From assembly GCA_022747635.1 (NCBI GenBank), contig JAKTNV010000114.1, positions 856,501-920,500 on the forward strand: a stretch of 64,000 nucleotides of DNA, in the 5' to 3' direction. The notes beneath the pieces were generated by a model. It was given only the letters and a program-made list of their open reading frames with translations. It had not been told where the DNA came from and did not search any database. The position numbers and the translations under genes are program-made. The stretch is from Hetaerina americana. Its lineage: Eukaryota; Arthropoda; Insecta; Odonata; Calopterygidae. Numbering within the stretch: position 1 is the stretch's first letter; every line of letters starts with the position of its first letter. Below are positions 12,330-25,649 of the stretch, one piece after another.

Positions 12330-12830
12330 ATAATAATCGGTTCTCGAGAGAATTGAACGTTGTGGAACCGTAACTTCTCCCATTAATTCGCCGCCGACTC
12401 ATGCCAGGTGAGATTCGAAAGAGCAGTCTCCGGCTGGCAGCTCTTCCAAATTCCCCGAGCTGTCGGCTTCCCGACTCGGATGTGAGTGCGTGTGCATCAC
12501 ACCCGGGCACGCCTTGGTTTTCCCTTTGCCACCACGCACCAGGCGTGCGTGATAAGGTCGACGTGTTGCATGCGCGTTTCCCCATTGAAGGGAGGGCGCG
12601 GCGTGGTATCGAGAGCTCCGTGATGGTATATGACAACTGCTGGCGGCTCGGGGGGCGTCAGGGGGAGTGGATGGGGGTCGCGGGGTGGGGAGGATGCGGG
12701 CCGCCGCCTCTCGCGAGTGGAGGATTGAAGGGGAAGTGAGGCGGGCCCTCCCGCCGCAAGACGACGACTGAGGACTCAATTAGGGAAGAGGGAGGAAGTG
12801 GGCGTCGGGGACGGAGAGAGGTATGGGCAG
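12330..12830. promoter_or_regulatory. CpG- and GC-rich island
   Basis: About 500 bp have markedly higher GC and CpG content than both flanks, with open frames on both strands that overlap each other. Such islands can mark promoters or first exons, but I see no TATA/initiator arrangement or splice-supported exon. The regulatory role is inference. Confidence 0.3.
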
Positions 12831-13204
12831 GGTAATGCCTCTTTTCTGCTTCGTATTTATTTTCAACTGCGACATTGGCCATCGGTTAGAGAGACGGATG
12901 TGGCCGTCGTCGATCATGTGGGCTCTTTTATTCGGAGACCATACATACGGACCTTAAAAACGGTTTCGCTCCTGCAAAGGCATATACGTATTCTAAATGC
13001 TGCAAAACAAAATAATTTCTAAAAATTTACATTAGTCTCATCTCTCTACGTAAGACACTTTCCACAATTGCACAAAATTACTCTGAATATAGGGAAAAAT
13101 CAGAAAAATTAGGATTCTCCGCAGATTCATGGGCTTTCGCCCCGAGTTCTCTTAGAAACGAGCGTACACCTATGGTATAACGCCCTTCCAATGTGATATT
13201 TTTA

Positions 13205-13372
13205 AATGCAACAATTTCAGAGTCTAAAAATCATTCGCCTTGACCGGGATCCCGGCCAAGGCGAATCATTTTTGATGGCTTTGAAATTATTGCATTGAAA
13301 TGCATATAAGCCAATGACTCCGTTAAAAGTTACCCTTGCGGCACCTCCCGAAGTTTCTTGCAATTTGATATT
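13205..13372. repeat. Palindromic fold-back element, centre plus right arm
   Basis: The centre is a 48-bp palindrome (13226-13273) around GGGATCCC with only two mispaired positions per arm: ATTCGCCTTGACCGG faces CCGGCCAAGGCGAAT. The pairing continues more weakly outward (AATGCAACAATTTCA against TGAAATTATTGCATT). The right flank carries the dispersed arm sequence CTCCGTTAAAAGTTAC and ACCTCCCGAAGTTTCTTG. Matching left arms occur at 25550, 37793 and 48041. It is probably a non-autonomous fold-back or MITE-like element. Confidence 0.75.
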
Positions 13373-14095
13373 TATTAGCTGTGGCAATTACGCGGGCCGG
13401 TACTTCTCGTGGCTTACTCTAAAACGCTGCAGTTTTGAATTAGAGATAAACTGAATTTTAGAAGTGAAAGATCATGAAAAACAATTAGACAGGGAAACGT
13501 ATGACTGAAATGAAAGGAGCCCACCAGGTGAATTTGTTAGATATCCTTTTTGGAATTAACATTTGACATCTTGGGTTCTCCTTCTTTCAGCACCCAGAGA
13601 TACGAGGAAGAAATAGAGGAGTTTTGCATGCTATTTGACAGCCGCTTTAACTTGATAATATTTCAAATGATATTCAACCCCCCAAATTATTTTTTGCAAG
13701 AACTATTTCTTGATATAAAAGTCGTTAAAATAAACAAAAATTCGGTGTTCCGAAAAAATAATCAATTAATTAACTCCGCGTACCTATGTGCATCCAAAAT
13801 GAAATTTTCCGTCACAAATCATCCGTATTTGTATTTCTTAGAGCGTGTCATAATGAAAGCACTCGAACATTATTTTAAAAGAGTAAGGAAAAAGCAAAGA
13901 TAATGAAATCGCGTTTAGCTGAAATGCTTAGTCATACATTCTCTGTGCATTGAAGGTTGCCATCTAGTTTCAACCCTCAACCTAAACCAAAGCCGGTATT
14001 GAATTGATTCGGTGGTTACATTTATAGCCGGATGTGAATATGTAAACACAAATTACGGAGAAAAGGGTAGGAGGCGGTGATTGGTATAACGCAAA
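13373..14095. other. Unassigned sequence with one 117-codon frame
   Basis: A plus-strand frame at 13550-13903 (117 codons) is AT-rich, with Phe/Asn/Lys-rich composition typical of chance frames. I recognise no motif. Confidence 0.35.
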
Positions 14096-14099
14096 ATCA

Positions 14100-14560
14100 G
14101 GTTTGAGACTCAGGATTATGAAGCAGCGTTTCAGATTCCCATCGCAGCACCAATCAGCTCTCGCGTGGTCCCGACAGCGCAAACCATCCGCCGAGCGAGC
14201 GAGGGCAATTGGTAGAACGCTCTCAGTCCAGCAGGATCTGGAATCCTCTGGAAATATTTCCAGGTCGTCGAGCGGTGAATGGAACCCCCAATGAAAGACC
14301 CCGCGGAGGGATGAGTGCGTCTCTCGTCGCTAATTGGGATTCCCAATGTTTCCAGGAACTCCAGAACCGACAGAGTGGATGGGGGTGGGAGAACCGCATG
14401 ACGCCCGCGGGGCGCACCCCGGCCGCAGGCGCGGATCGTCCCCGCATCCGCGACGCTGCGTGAGTGGACGCACGGTGATCACGCGAGTCCTTGATGAAGA
14501 GCTCGGACTTGAATCTACGAACGGCATTCCATAGTATTCCTTAATCATATTTACCACTCC
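14100..14560. promoter_or_regulatory. CpG- and GC-rich island
   Basis: Several overlapping frames on both strands reflect high GC and few stops rather than coding. The island contrasts with AT-rich flanks and could mark a promoter or first exon, but no gene structure is visible. Confidence 0.25.
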
Positions 14561-17500
14561 ATCATTAAGGTGTCTCTCGGCCTAAATCCCCCGCGGACCC
14601 ACGCCTCCTCACGAGGATCACCTATGAAATGGGGCATTCCGACTTCTAGTACAAAAGAAATGAGAGAAATGTCTACCCAAGAATAGTACCCATGTCCCAC
14701 CGAGTTTTCAAGAGGAGAATGGTTATTTTTTCTTCTGTGTATACGCATGAGCACAAATGAAATAACCTTTGTAAAAAGCACAAGCAATATTCCCTTTGGG
14801 GTTTCACCTTAAAAGAGGAAATGGTGGAAGGGACAATTTCCATCAACTGGAAGGTTGGTGAGGGAGGTGAGAGGATCAAGTCCCGTTTGACGAAAGTGCG
14901 GTAGCAGGAGTAAGTGCATTCAGGTTGGTGGGTGGAGTGGTAGCCAAGGCCGCCCGTTTCTTCGTAGAAGGTGACGATGATGACTGACTGATGCCAAAGA
15001 TCTACAACTGCCCGCTCACCTATATGGTTCAACCACTCCTCTCCATCACCCTAGAGAACTTTATGCATGCATTTAACCCATTTTCGTAGGGGAATATTTT
15101 ATTCCGCAAATTATTAGACATCAGCCTATTTTCTTACGAGTTATTATAAATATCAATCAATTGTCCACCATCGAGAATTATTTTAAAAATTAAGTCGCGT
15201 AGCTTCATGAGTGCGGGGCGCCTCAGTTTGGAGGCAAGTTGTCTTCGGAGTGCTCATTCTCCGTGATTTTGAGTGCATGAGGGACGTACCACGTCATTGA
15301 AATGCCGAGGCGACTGGCACAAGGCGGTGACTTGGACGATAACTGAGACTAACATCTTGAAAAACCCTTATTGCCCGTGATATTGAACCATTTTTGAGAA
15401 ATCATTTTCAAACAGGGATAGCGGACGTATATTCTAGTTCTTTTGGAGAAGGTTTTTGAAAGATTTTAAACTACAACCGAAAGTCCTTCGACATCAGAAT
15501 GGAATGAGATATCCCTCTGTCTGATTATTTGTAACAGAAATGAATTTTAAAATTCCCTCGAAGTCCGCATGTGGAATTCACCATTATAGCTTGGGGCTGG
15601 CGGCTCAAAATCCATGAAAAAGCAACAAGAATTGACTGTCGTTGCGTGTTCGTGTATGCAAATGTCAGGGAGAAAGAAGAAAGAGATCGGAAGGACTGGA
15701 AAAAAAACAGGAAAATTACAATTCACTTTTTTCATAAGAATTAAGACATCTCTTTGACTTCAGGAAGAGAAAAAATATTAAAATTAATGTCGTCACATTT
15801 TTTTGTGAAAACTACAAAATACATACTACTTATTACAATTATCTGCCGCTCACGCATGCCACTGTATTCGTGGTATTCTGACCATTGCGTCTACGAAGAG
15901 TATTTTTTTAAATTCTCTTGGAGGTAAATTGCCTTCGATGGAGTTACATTTAGTCCTTGCATTGGTAAATTCCTTTGTTGACATTACAAATAAATATTGA
16001 TAACAATTATTACATTTTATAATTACAACAGCAAATATCAATAAATAGGCAGGTTTAATATACAATAAAATAGGCAGTTGTCACTACCAATATAGCTATT
16101 AATATTTTGTGAATAAAAGCAATCAAACCTGTAAGCAATGAAATCAACAATGTTTCAATACAAATTTTTAAAAGTCGGTGAAATTTCAGAAAACAGTGAG
16201 TGGTAAATTTTTGTAATACATTATCCCATGAGATATATTTTATTCATTTCGTAAATTATTTATAGATTTAACACTTTTTTAGAAATACATAATTCCCATC
16301 ATGCAAAATGTAAGAGTACGAACAAATTTTGCCAAATTTGTTTCAAATCTAGTTTCTACTTATACCCAATATTACCCGATATGAGGGAATCACAAAAATC
16401 AAATGGACCGAAAATGACAAAATGCTGATGTATACGTCAAGAAACTACAACATGCAATTCATATAGCTTTCTAAATTAATACAAATGGCTGCTCTACTAG
16501 AACCACTTTTTCCAAAGATGATCAAAAGATATTTAAAATATAAACAAGAAATGAGCAAATCACAGGAGTGTCGCATTTCCCAGGTGGTTTACAGCTTCCA
16601 AAATGAAGTACGTGAGGGGGGAGTCGTGTTAAAAGGGGGGGGGGAAGTGAACCGAACTGGGAGCAGAGGCACGTGGATGGCTCAGGGCGTGAACCGGCTC
16701 GGCGTCTGTGTCCCGGCGTTCTCGGACAGCCCTACGTAAGTCTGACACGCCTCGCCTGGAAGATTAGTTTCATCTAATTTGATGCGCGCCTCTCTCTAAT
16801 GGGCTCAATGGGCCCAATCGCATCAACTCCGCATATAAGTCCACCTTGGAAAGAAATTTCTCCCCTAAGTTAATTTCAAGCCTTAAGCTGCTCATATTTA
16901 AGCCATTCAACAACATCAAGGAAGCATTTTGTATCTCGTGGGCTCACGTCTTTTTACTCGCAGGACAGCACAATCTACCAAAGCAAAGGGTTCCGGATAA
17001 TGCGTCCGATATTAGAAGTAAACCCTTCTGCTTGATCGCCTTGTGTCCAGGGTGTCACTGGCGATAGGCGCGCAAGAGCTCCGGGAGCCGCGGGCAAGGA
17101 TGCTGCGGCTTTCGCCTCGGAGGTGAAGCAAGAAGGGGCCTTAGAAAAACTAAACCGACGCAATTCCCAGCGCTGACGGTTTACGCAGGAGCCTCTGAGT
17201 TTGAGCAACAGTTTTGAAAATTGTGTCTCGACTTCTGAAATGTCTGAGCAATGGTATGTGTGGGACCAGCAGCGAATAGCGGAGGGCTAAAGGAAAATCA
17301 TTCGAATCCAGATACGCAACTGGCATATGACAGTTTACTTGCAAAGCATGAATTCCGAAAGATTTTCTCCCTCTGACCAAAAAGGAAACGCGGCATTTCT
17401 TTCGTGACAGGTACGAACCGATAAAAGCGAGATGGTTAATCACGAAGCGGATCTTTGCTTAGCCATGGTATTCAAGATGTGACCTAGGAACATTTGTTAT

Positions 17501-19764
17501 AAAATCACCATGTGGACGTATTGAGAGTGGTGAGCGCTTTAACACGCACCATTTTTCGCTACCTAGAGATACATGTAGGTATTATGAGTATGAGAATGGA
17601 ATAAGGGACCATTAAGTTTCAATTTCGCCCGAATAAAGACCTCTTATCTATGTGCTTCTATCATCAAGTGCTATGGTAATAGGCTATTTCCACAAGAATA
17701 TGCTTGCAGTCATAGAAATTGAAACACAAGTCACCATACAACCTTTGCCTACCCCAGAAATGGAAAAAAAACTGTTACATTACTATAAAAAATAAAATAA
17801 GTCAGGATAAACTGCACAGTGGTCACTTTAAAGGCCTTGTTTGTAAAATTTCTTTTTGCTATAAATTAGCGCACAAAATTCGCCTTCAAAAAAAATTTAA
17901 TTTCTAAGAAATTATCAAACAACTGAGCAGTTGTTTATTTTGTGCGTAACTTTGCACAATTAGTACGTTAAAACAACAATAGCGAAAAAATGAAAGACGT
18001 TTTTTAGTGTTACATATCAGTAGCAATCTAATTGACGATACATTTCTTCGAACTACACTACCTTGGAAGCTAGCACATGAAGTCCAAATAGGTCAATGAT
18101 TGAGATGAATACCAGCCTCAAAAAAAAATAAGAAGAGAGGAAATTATTTATCTCCTTTTTAAATCCTTCTTAAAAATTATTCATATTTAAAATAGTTAAG
18201 GCGCTCAAAGAAGAAACTTTATAGAGAACATTTGATTTTCATAAATATTTAACAAAAAATGAGGAAAAAAACTTCGATTTCCTACAATTCCCCAAAAAGG
18301 TTGGGTCAAATGAAACATTTGAAAAGTGATTTCGAATCGTTTTGACAACCTAACGTTTATTGAAATATTTGCATAAGGAGTTCGCCGTATCTCTCACTAA
18401 CAATTCATCAACTTCCACGAGAATTGACGGAAACTTCAAAATGATGAAATGTAAGGTATTAAGAAGATGTCATTCGGGACAAATTTTAAAAGCAACCATA
18501 AACAATTTCAAGTTAACCTGCTTCTTTTTACATGTTGATCTGATTTTTTTTTTTGATTGAGCGACTACTCTCCTTTACATATATCATGGTTCGCTTTCAA
18601 GAAACGTACTTAAAAAAAACATTTGATTGATGATAATAGTACCTGACGATCCCTGATGATGGCTTTAACTCGGACTCAGCAGAAGAGGGAACTGCGTCAC
18701 AAGTTAACTCTGAATACGATACCCTTGATTTTATAAGTTACCAGACACAAGTAACCATTATGCAAATCTTTTATAATCCATTGACACAAATATTTATAAT
18801 ATGTGATGTAGTTCGCACGCGTTGAAATTGTAATGGTGCGCGAACACACACGATCTTAATTCCCTCACGGGAACCGGGCGAATTTCAGCATCAATTTGCA
18901 AACAACATTGCAATTATTATTGGTACATAGGCTGGCGTATGGAGTTCATTAGAATCAAGAGTGGCAATAAATTTGACATATCATTCAGGAATACGTTTAG
19001 GAATGTATATGGATACATAAACTCTACTTTATAATACTTTATTTTGACTTTACATTTACTTTATATTTACTTTCATATATTTGACCACATAAATTACTCA
19101 AGAAACAACTTTGATGGCATGAAAATTTACTCAATCTCACTCCACGTTTCCTTTTCAGTGAACCACTTTTGTCTAATGAGTTCTTTATTATTTTTAGTTG
19201 CATTAAAACAATTCCTTATTCTCAACTTAGTATCTAAACATTCTCCAATGGAATTCATAAAAAGACTTGTTCGCTTAAGAAATGAGGTATTATATAATTC
19301 AATTGGTTTTTTAATCAGATTACTACTAATGGTTTTGAAAACGATTATTAGAAGTTTGAAAACGGTTTATTAAAAGTTTGGCAATAAAGATAAAAAAAAC
19401 GCAAATAAATGCGAGTGGAATCTTCCCATTTGAAGCACGACGGCCGTAATCAATCAGAGCGAAGACTAAAGATATGAATAAACTTTTATTATGTTAGCCT
19501 CTTTAAATTCAACCATTCGTGGCAATTTATTAGTGACTTCTTCCGGAACGAGTTTGCAGGTGCCTTGACTTGCTTATTATAAATATAGAAATAATCTCAG
19601 GTTTTTCTCCTCTAAATAATTGTGTAGTTTAATAATTCACTATTTAAAGATATGCTGAGGACATGTGTACCTTTAACAATACATTATAAGACTATATTCG
19701 AGCCAGCACGATTAGACATGGAATGAGAACATAACGAAGATAAGAGTAGTTTAGGTCCAGGTTT
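14561..19764. other. Long unassigned stretch
   Basis: About 5 kb of mostly AT-rich DNA has small GC-rich patches at about 16610-16740 and 17040-17190. I find no domain-bearing frame and no repeat shared with the rest of the window. The minus-strand frame at 14673-15032 (119 codons) is unrecognised. Confidence 0.4.
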
Positions 19765-20487
19765 AATTGTGCTTGAAGGCGAGATAAAATGGCCGTTAAG
19801 GGAACCGAAATCAAATAAGGCCGTGGAGGAAGACAGCATTGCCGTAGAACTACTTAAAGGTTTTTAGAAAAAGTAGGCGGAAGAGGTTTTATGGAATAAT
19901 TCGCAGCATCTATGAAAGAGATGTATTTGGTTGGAAAACTTTGTCAGATCAGGGTTAGTCCCTATTCCAAAAAAGTAACGGCTACATTATGCGAAGCCTG
20001 CAGAAAAATAAGTTTGATTTCGCATGCAGCTAAGGTGATCCCCAGGATCATCGACAAGAGGATGGACAGCTGAGAAAAAGATTGCTTAGGAATGATCATT
20101 TTTGGGTCAGAAAAGTCATTGCAGTAATGAGGTCACTCTTGCCATTAGGATGTATTTTCCTGTTTCGTAGATTTCGAAATGGTTAATGAGGTGTGGGAAG
20201 AAATGAAGGTCGGTTGGTTAGTCATAAAATTAGTCAGGCTTGCGGATGATTGTTATGGGGTTAGAATAATTATAAATTAAACAAAGGTCATGCGGGCTTT
20301 AAGAAAGAGAATGAATAAGCTGAACATTAAAATAAAATGGCAAAAACTAGAGCAGGCGGAACAGTTTATGTTTCTCGGAAGCGTATTGAAACATAATGGT
20401 CAAAGCAGCAAAGACGTAATGAGAAGAATCACGCGAGGCGAAGAAACTTCCACAAGGAGGAGGGAGTTAGTGACAGAGACTGTTTAA
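19765..20487 (+). pseudogene. RTE-like reverse transcriptase, internally deleted relic
   Basis: The plus strand translates, across several frameshifts and stops, into recognisable RTE pieces. In order they are AVEEDSIAVELLKG (the pre-RT region), then VPIPKK, ISLISHAAKVI with IIDKRMDS (RT block 2), and finally LEQAEQFMFLGSVLKHNGQS followed by the R-rich EETSTRRRELVTETV segment. These align with the intact copy at 59860-61226. The catalytic FVDF is mutated and the FADD region is largely deleted. The 3' end and tail are missing. Non-functional. Confidence 0.8.
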
Positions 20488-22712
20488 GTGAACTCGAAAT
20501 TCAGTGCTACCCAAGTCTCTTCCCTTTAATTTGAATTTTTATTTTTCAGCTCTTGGTTTCCTTCCAAAAATTACGAAATGATGACAGAATATGAGGCATC
20601 AATTGCTAATTAATTGGAAGAATATCTTGAGTTAAAAATAAAAATTCAGCATTCCATTGAAGTGACAATTTCGTTAACGTTACTATTCTCTCTGTGAAAA
20701 TACAACCGTCTTTTCTGTTACATAAACATCATTACTCCGAGATGTGTTGGGTTGAGATAAAAAAACAGCGGAGGATGCCACAGGTCCCTGTTGAATAATT
20801 CAGGAGGAGTAAATAAATTGCTTTTTCATATTTTGGCGAGACTGACGGATGACGTTGGGGGCTGAGCTGCAGCCACGAAATAAACAAGAACCAATTCAGG
20901 ACTGGAGAAAACTAAAGCACCAACTTCTTCCTGGCACCACGTGACTGCGTTTCCAAGGAAGGGGTGAAAAAGCGAAACCAAAGACATCGCAAAGTAAGAG
21001 TGCGTGAGTCCGCGAAAACGCTTTCCTCGAATGCAAATGCGGAGAAATCGAACGCTGAAACCATTATTTAAAAATCAGTCCCAGGGACTCAGGAGGAAGA
21101 AAATTAAAATTTTATCATATTCCAAATTTATTCGCAAATTTAAATTTACGCTGTAATTTATTATTTTTCCGATGACATTCATGATTTGACGTTCAGTAAT
21201 AATTTCAGTTACCGTATTCCTACCTAACATAACGACAGAATTCTGTGGATTGCATTTGCTTTACATGCGCATACAATTCGTATGCTGATTGACTAAAACT
21301 TTGAATTGTTTAATATTTTTCAACATATCTTGAATTTATTATAAAAATCAGGAAGCCTCGTGCATCTTTAGGTAAAAAAAACGTAGTCGACGTCACGTGT
21401 ATGATGTTTGGAGGGATATGATTCAATTGTACGACCCAAAGACGACAGATGTCAAATATCACTCGACTTTTCAGGTAGAGTTCATGGCGAGACTAACTTG
21501 CTAACATTAAAAAGGTTTCGTTCCATCTTATGTTGGTTTAGTCATAACTAAGAAATTCCGTACCCAAAACCGAATGTATACAAACATGACGTTTTAATTC
21601 GTTCGATTTCCATGAGAATGTGTGAAAGTCATTTGAAATACTCCAGCAGGAACGAGATCTTTCCATCTGAGGTAACGTTATACAGAGTGTAACACCCGGT
21701 ATCCTTCGCTGCATGGGTTCATCCCAAAGGGTTTGGGGTATTAACACCGAGAAATCTCTAAATGAATATAGCCATTTGAGAAAAATTCTAAATTCATTAA
21801 GAAGAATTCGTTTTTGTACGTAAATCAACCGAGCGGCCATATTTAAAAAAAGTCTTCATGACATTAAAATGAACTAAAACTGAAAAGCCTGTGAAAAGAT
21901 TAAAAAAAGCTGCAAGTGTTTCCAATCCTTGCCCTTGACGTCTGCTGCACATGGATAAAACCTTCCACCCATTGCGTGAATAAATACTGAAAAACTTATC
22001 GTGCTATTATTAGGTATGAGGACCCCTCCAGTTTAAGGAATCGCATTTTAAGTTATCTCATGAAGGGGAAGGTGAAACGAATGGAAATATATCTGACTGC
22101 TTCGCCGTGTCGGAATGGGAGACGGTTGATGGAGAGAGGCTGGGGATTCAATTCCCTGGCGAATGAGATGGCTTCGTGGCCTCTTCATCGCTCCGATTCC
22201 CTGCCTCAGTTACTTCCAAGAATACGGCACCAGATGGGGTCGCGATCGGGCAGCGTACTCCTCCGCCGACCGTGTGCAAGTAAGAAAAATGGAAGCGAGT
22301 GGGGAGAGCAGACGAGCGCGACTAGAACAAGGGGCTCCAATGGTTAAAGGAAGTGAGGAACAATGAAACATTCCGTTGGCAGGCGTAGTAGGCTCCTGGG
22401 ACAGCATGCGTGCAGGTCCTCCATCAGAAAGAAATGGCTGGCTGATACATCCAGACCGAGTTTCCAAAGTCGCTTGTTAACCTATCTAATAATTAATGGG
22501 TATACAACCTTTACAATAATTTTCCCAGAGGTATCAAAATAAAAATACGATAAATTGAAACGACTTCTCTAAAATCATAATTACAAAGCCAATGCAATAT
22601 TTCTTTCAAAAACTGTATAGTGGAAAACTATAAATGCAATACAACATCGAATAACGCCACTCCATTTTCGGCAATGTACTAATATATATTATAAATTTGA
22701 TTCATGCAATTT
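20488..22712. other. Unassigned sequence
   Basis: I recognise nothing certain. A GC-richer patch at 22070-22360 includes GGGGATTCAATTCCC, weakly reminiscent of a tRNA B box, but no A box or SINE body could be matched. Confidence 0.35.
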
Positions 22713-22940
22713 CATTATTATTAGGTAATCTACCGGTTAAGGTAGGTTTTGGATGGACACACCTACCAAATAAATATTTTGTGACTCCTAACAAAAAATA
22801 CACAATCCAGCATCCGACTCTACATCAGGTCCCTCTTCATCTCTGAGTACTTCCTTCCTCCCTTCATCCCGTCCAACATCCCTATTCCTGCACTTTCCTT
22901 CTACTTTCTCATTTGTTTTCCTTTCGGTCCATTTGATGGA
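22713..22940 (-). mobile_element. RTE-like retrotransposon, 3' end with internal deletion
   Basis: Reading the plus strand leftmost first, an ATT trinucleotide tail is followed by AGGTAATCTACCGGTTAAGG and then the C-terminal coding remnant. It jumps from the LDGMKG region directly to KWTE-like codons near 22930, so several hundred bases are missing compared with 59860-61226. Confidence 0.85.
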
Positions 22941-23765
22941 TAAATCTTACCAACTATTTAGAGAAAATCCTAAAGATACAGTTGCTTTACTTAGTGAGAT
23001 ATTACTGTAAAATATATCAAGGGTATTTCTATTGACATTTGTCTAATTTAAGGAAGTAATATGCACCTTTTTGCCCACATTAATGGCCGTTTAATTATTT
23101 ATTATAAATTAATGCCTGAAACTTGTTTTAAAGGTAAGATAAATAAAGGTAAAATAAATCGAATGCTGTTAATGAGTTTTTCCGCTTCAAAAACTGTTTT
23201 CTGCTATATTTCAGCATGGCTCTGAATCCCCTTCAGGTCTTACAACCTAATTATTCGTATCGTCATCGTACAGGTGCTGGATAATAGCACTTTGAAATCA
23301 AGAAAAGATGAAACAACTTTAAAATTCTTGAGATAAACACATAAAAAATAACTTAAGTTCATCTTGAAAATAGTACACAAAATCATCGATCAATATGCGA
23401 AATTAAATTCAAATAAAAAATAAGAGGGTGAGTCACTTAAGGAAAATGAAAAGTTATAGGGTTAATGAATAAATGGAAAGCCCTGACTTCAAAGACGTGG
23501 TTTTTGATTGTTCAGCATGTTGAAATACGCGATAGAAGCGATTCTCTCGCATCATCCGATGAGGACATTAGTTAAAAAAAACGTGATCTACCATGTCTAA
23601 TGGAATTCTCAGGATTTGAAATTGCTGTTCGTAAAACACCCAGATGTATTGCGATGAGGAATTGACAATTCAGTAACCGTCAACTTATATTTAATAATAA
23701 TGTTTTTAAAGAGTACCTGTTAACCTACATAAAACATTAACAATATCCCCAATCTCATTTTAAAT
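22941..23765. other. Unassigned AT-rich sequence
   Basis: I see nothing supportable between the two RTE fragments. Confidence 0.4.
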
Positions 23766-24510
23766 TATTATTATTAGCGGTAATCTACTGGTTAAGGCTG
23801 GTTTAGGATGAACACAAGCCACCAAAAGGTACAGCGACATTTCCCTTTTCTCTCTTAGCAAAACACAGTCCAACATCCAACGTTACAAAACCCCTCTTCA
23901 TCTCCGCAAACTTCCTTCCTCCCTTCATCCCGTCCAACATGCCTATCCTGTTCCTTCCCTTTCCTCGGTTGCCTAACATTCTCCCCTCCATCACAGTTAT
24001 CAACACCCAACTTCTGATAAATATGCATTTCATCCATTTTTCCTACCTCCTTTGGGTTTCTCCAAACAATTTCTCCACTCCCGCCCCATGCCTATCCCCT
24101 CCTCATTTTCCTTTCGGTCCATTTCACCTTCTCCATCCTTCTACACACCCACATTTTGAAAGCCTCCAAACTACGTCTATCACCTTGCTTCAGTGACCAT
24201 GTTCCCGCGCCGTACATAACTACGCTCCATGCCAAAATTTTGACGAGCCTATTCTTAACATCCTTACTTGACGTCTCTGTCATCAATTTCCTCCTCCTTG
24301 TGAAGGCTTCTTTACCAAATACAATTCCTCTCATAATATCTAACTACTACTTTGATCACTTTTTCCAAAACTTTCCGAGATAGCTAAACTGTTCCATCCA
24401 CTCTAGTTTTTGCCTTCCCTTTATGACATTTAGCTTTACTTTTTTCTTCCCCTTTCTTTACAATCCCCTTGACTGATTGACAAACTGAAGCTTGATCATC
24501 CGCAAGCTTA
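23766..24510 (-). pseudogene. RTE-like retrotransposon, 3' half, decayed
   Basis: The minus-strand 3' terminus (GGTAATCTACTGGTTAAGG in plus orientation, after an ATT tail) is followed by the C-terminal region. One frame (24092-24334) retains GKEAFTRRRKLMTE, then VVMYGAGTWSLKQGDRR, then EAFKMWVCRRMEKVKW. The copy ends near the FADDQ-proximal region at about 24510. There is a GAGTW instead of GAETW change and frameshifts on both sides. It is a 5'-truncated dead copy. Confidence 0.9.
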
Positions 24511-25473
24511 AATAATTTTCATATTTTTAAATACCATATTAATATAAATTTGTATATAAGGTGGTCGGTTATTCATAATTTTTCATATTTAGCTACTTTT
24601 ATACATTGGGAAACTATAACTGATCTTTGCAGCATCCAAATATTTAGTCTGAGACAATGATATTTTTAATATTATACATAAAAGATAGACTATGGTGTTA
24701 GGGGCTAATTTTATTGCACGTGGAGGTATATTACCATTGTCAGGTCATGTATTGACATAAATGTGTTTGAGTGATTACACTCCTTAATCTTGGGTCAAAG
24801 TGCTGCACCTTCTTTAATCCAACTCTTCCGATGCATACTGCATGCTACTCAACAAGCTTGTGGAAAATAGTATTTTAATCAAAAGGTCCACAATGTGATA
24901 TTCTATTTCATAGAGATTAAAGATCAAGAACGAGGCATAAGATAAGGGGTTTTTTTATGAAAGTAGGCCACAATGATCTTTCCGTTAAACTCCGAGGAAT
25001 CTAAGAATAAGTGTCTTCAGAAATACGTCATCTATTTCCTTCGTGCATACACGTACCTGAGACCATGAACTCGCCTTCGCAAAGACCCTTGAATGTTGAG
25101 GAAAAGCAAATTAATTAGTTTATTCGGATCCAAACGAATAAAAACACATAAGTCCTCGTAGAAATATTAACGTGAAGATAGGAACTTACCCCGCCTTATG
25201 CATACTTGTATATTAATATCGATACCTCAGGGCGAAACACAACATAATTTCTTAGTCACGAGTAACTGCAAAACGTTCGATTTTCACCGAGTCACTGCGG
25301 GAAAACCGAAAAAGATTGAGGAAAAAACTGCCCGCTTGATTTCTTTAACCACAGCCCATATCTTTTAGTTTTATCATTTATGCCATTGTCAAACTGAGAG
25401 CAGATTCAAAATTGCCCACGGTACATGCCAATTGTTTTGTTGCGAGGGATAAGGAAATTATCGCTGTACCGTT
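24511..25473. other. Unassigned AT-rich sequence
   Basis: I recognise nothing here. Confidence 0.4.
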
Positions 25474-25545
25474 AGGTAGCTTGTGTCCATCCGAAGCCTA
25501 CGTGAACCGGCAGATAACTGATAATAATAATAATTATTATTTTTT
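25474..25545 (+). mobile_element. RTE-like retrotransposon, 3'-terminal fragment with TAA tail
   Basis: GTGTCCATCCGAAGCCTACG, then TGAACCGGCAGATAACTG, then (ATA)n is the plus-strand version of the family 3' end, with its microsatellite tail. It lies head-on to the larger minus-strand copy that begins at 25640. Confidence 0.75.
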
Positions 25546-25549
25546 ATTA

Positions 25550-25592
25550 GTTCCAAGAAACTACGGGAGATGACGAGACAGTAACCCAGTTT
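25550..25592. repeat. Fold-back family, left-arm fragment
   Basis: CCAAGAAACTACGGGAGATG followed by ACAGTAAC matches the left arm at 37796-37825 and is the reverse complement of the right arm at 810-850. It directly follows the TAA tail of the RTE fragment. Confidence 0.6.
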
Positions 25593-25649
25593 TTTTATTG
25601 CTATAATGGGTTTCCACCATATTGAGTGGGCTTTGGATCAGCCCGGACA

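Noticed and set aside
13550..13903. 117-codon plus-strand frame
   Set aside because: AT-rich composition, no motif; length is within chance for this much sequence.
18650..18700. Fourth hammerhead-like core (CTGATGATGGC)
   Set aside because: No complementary stem II strand and no GAAA follow at the right distance.
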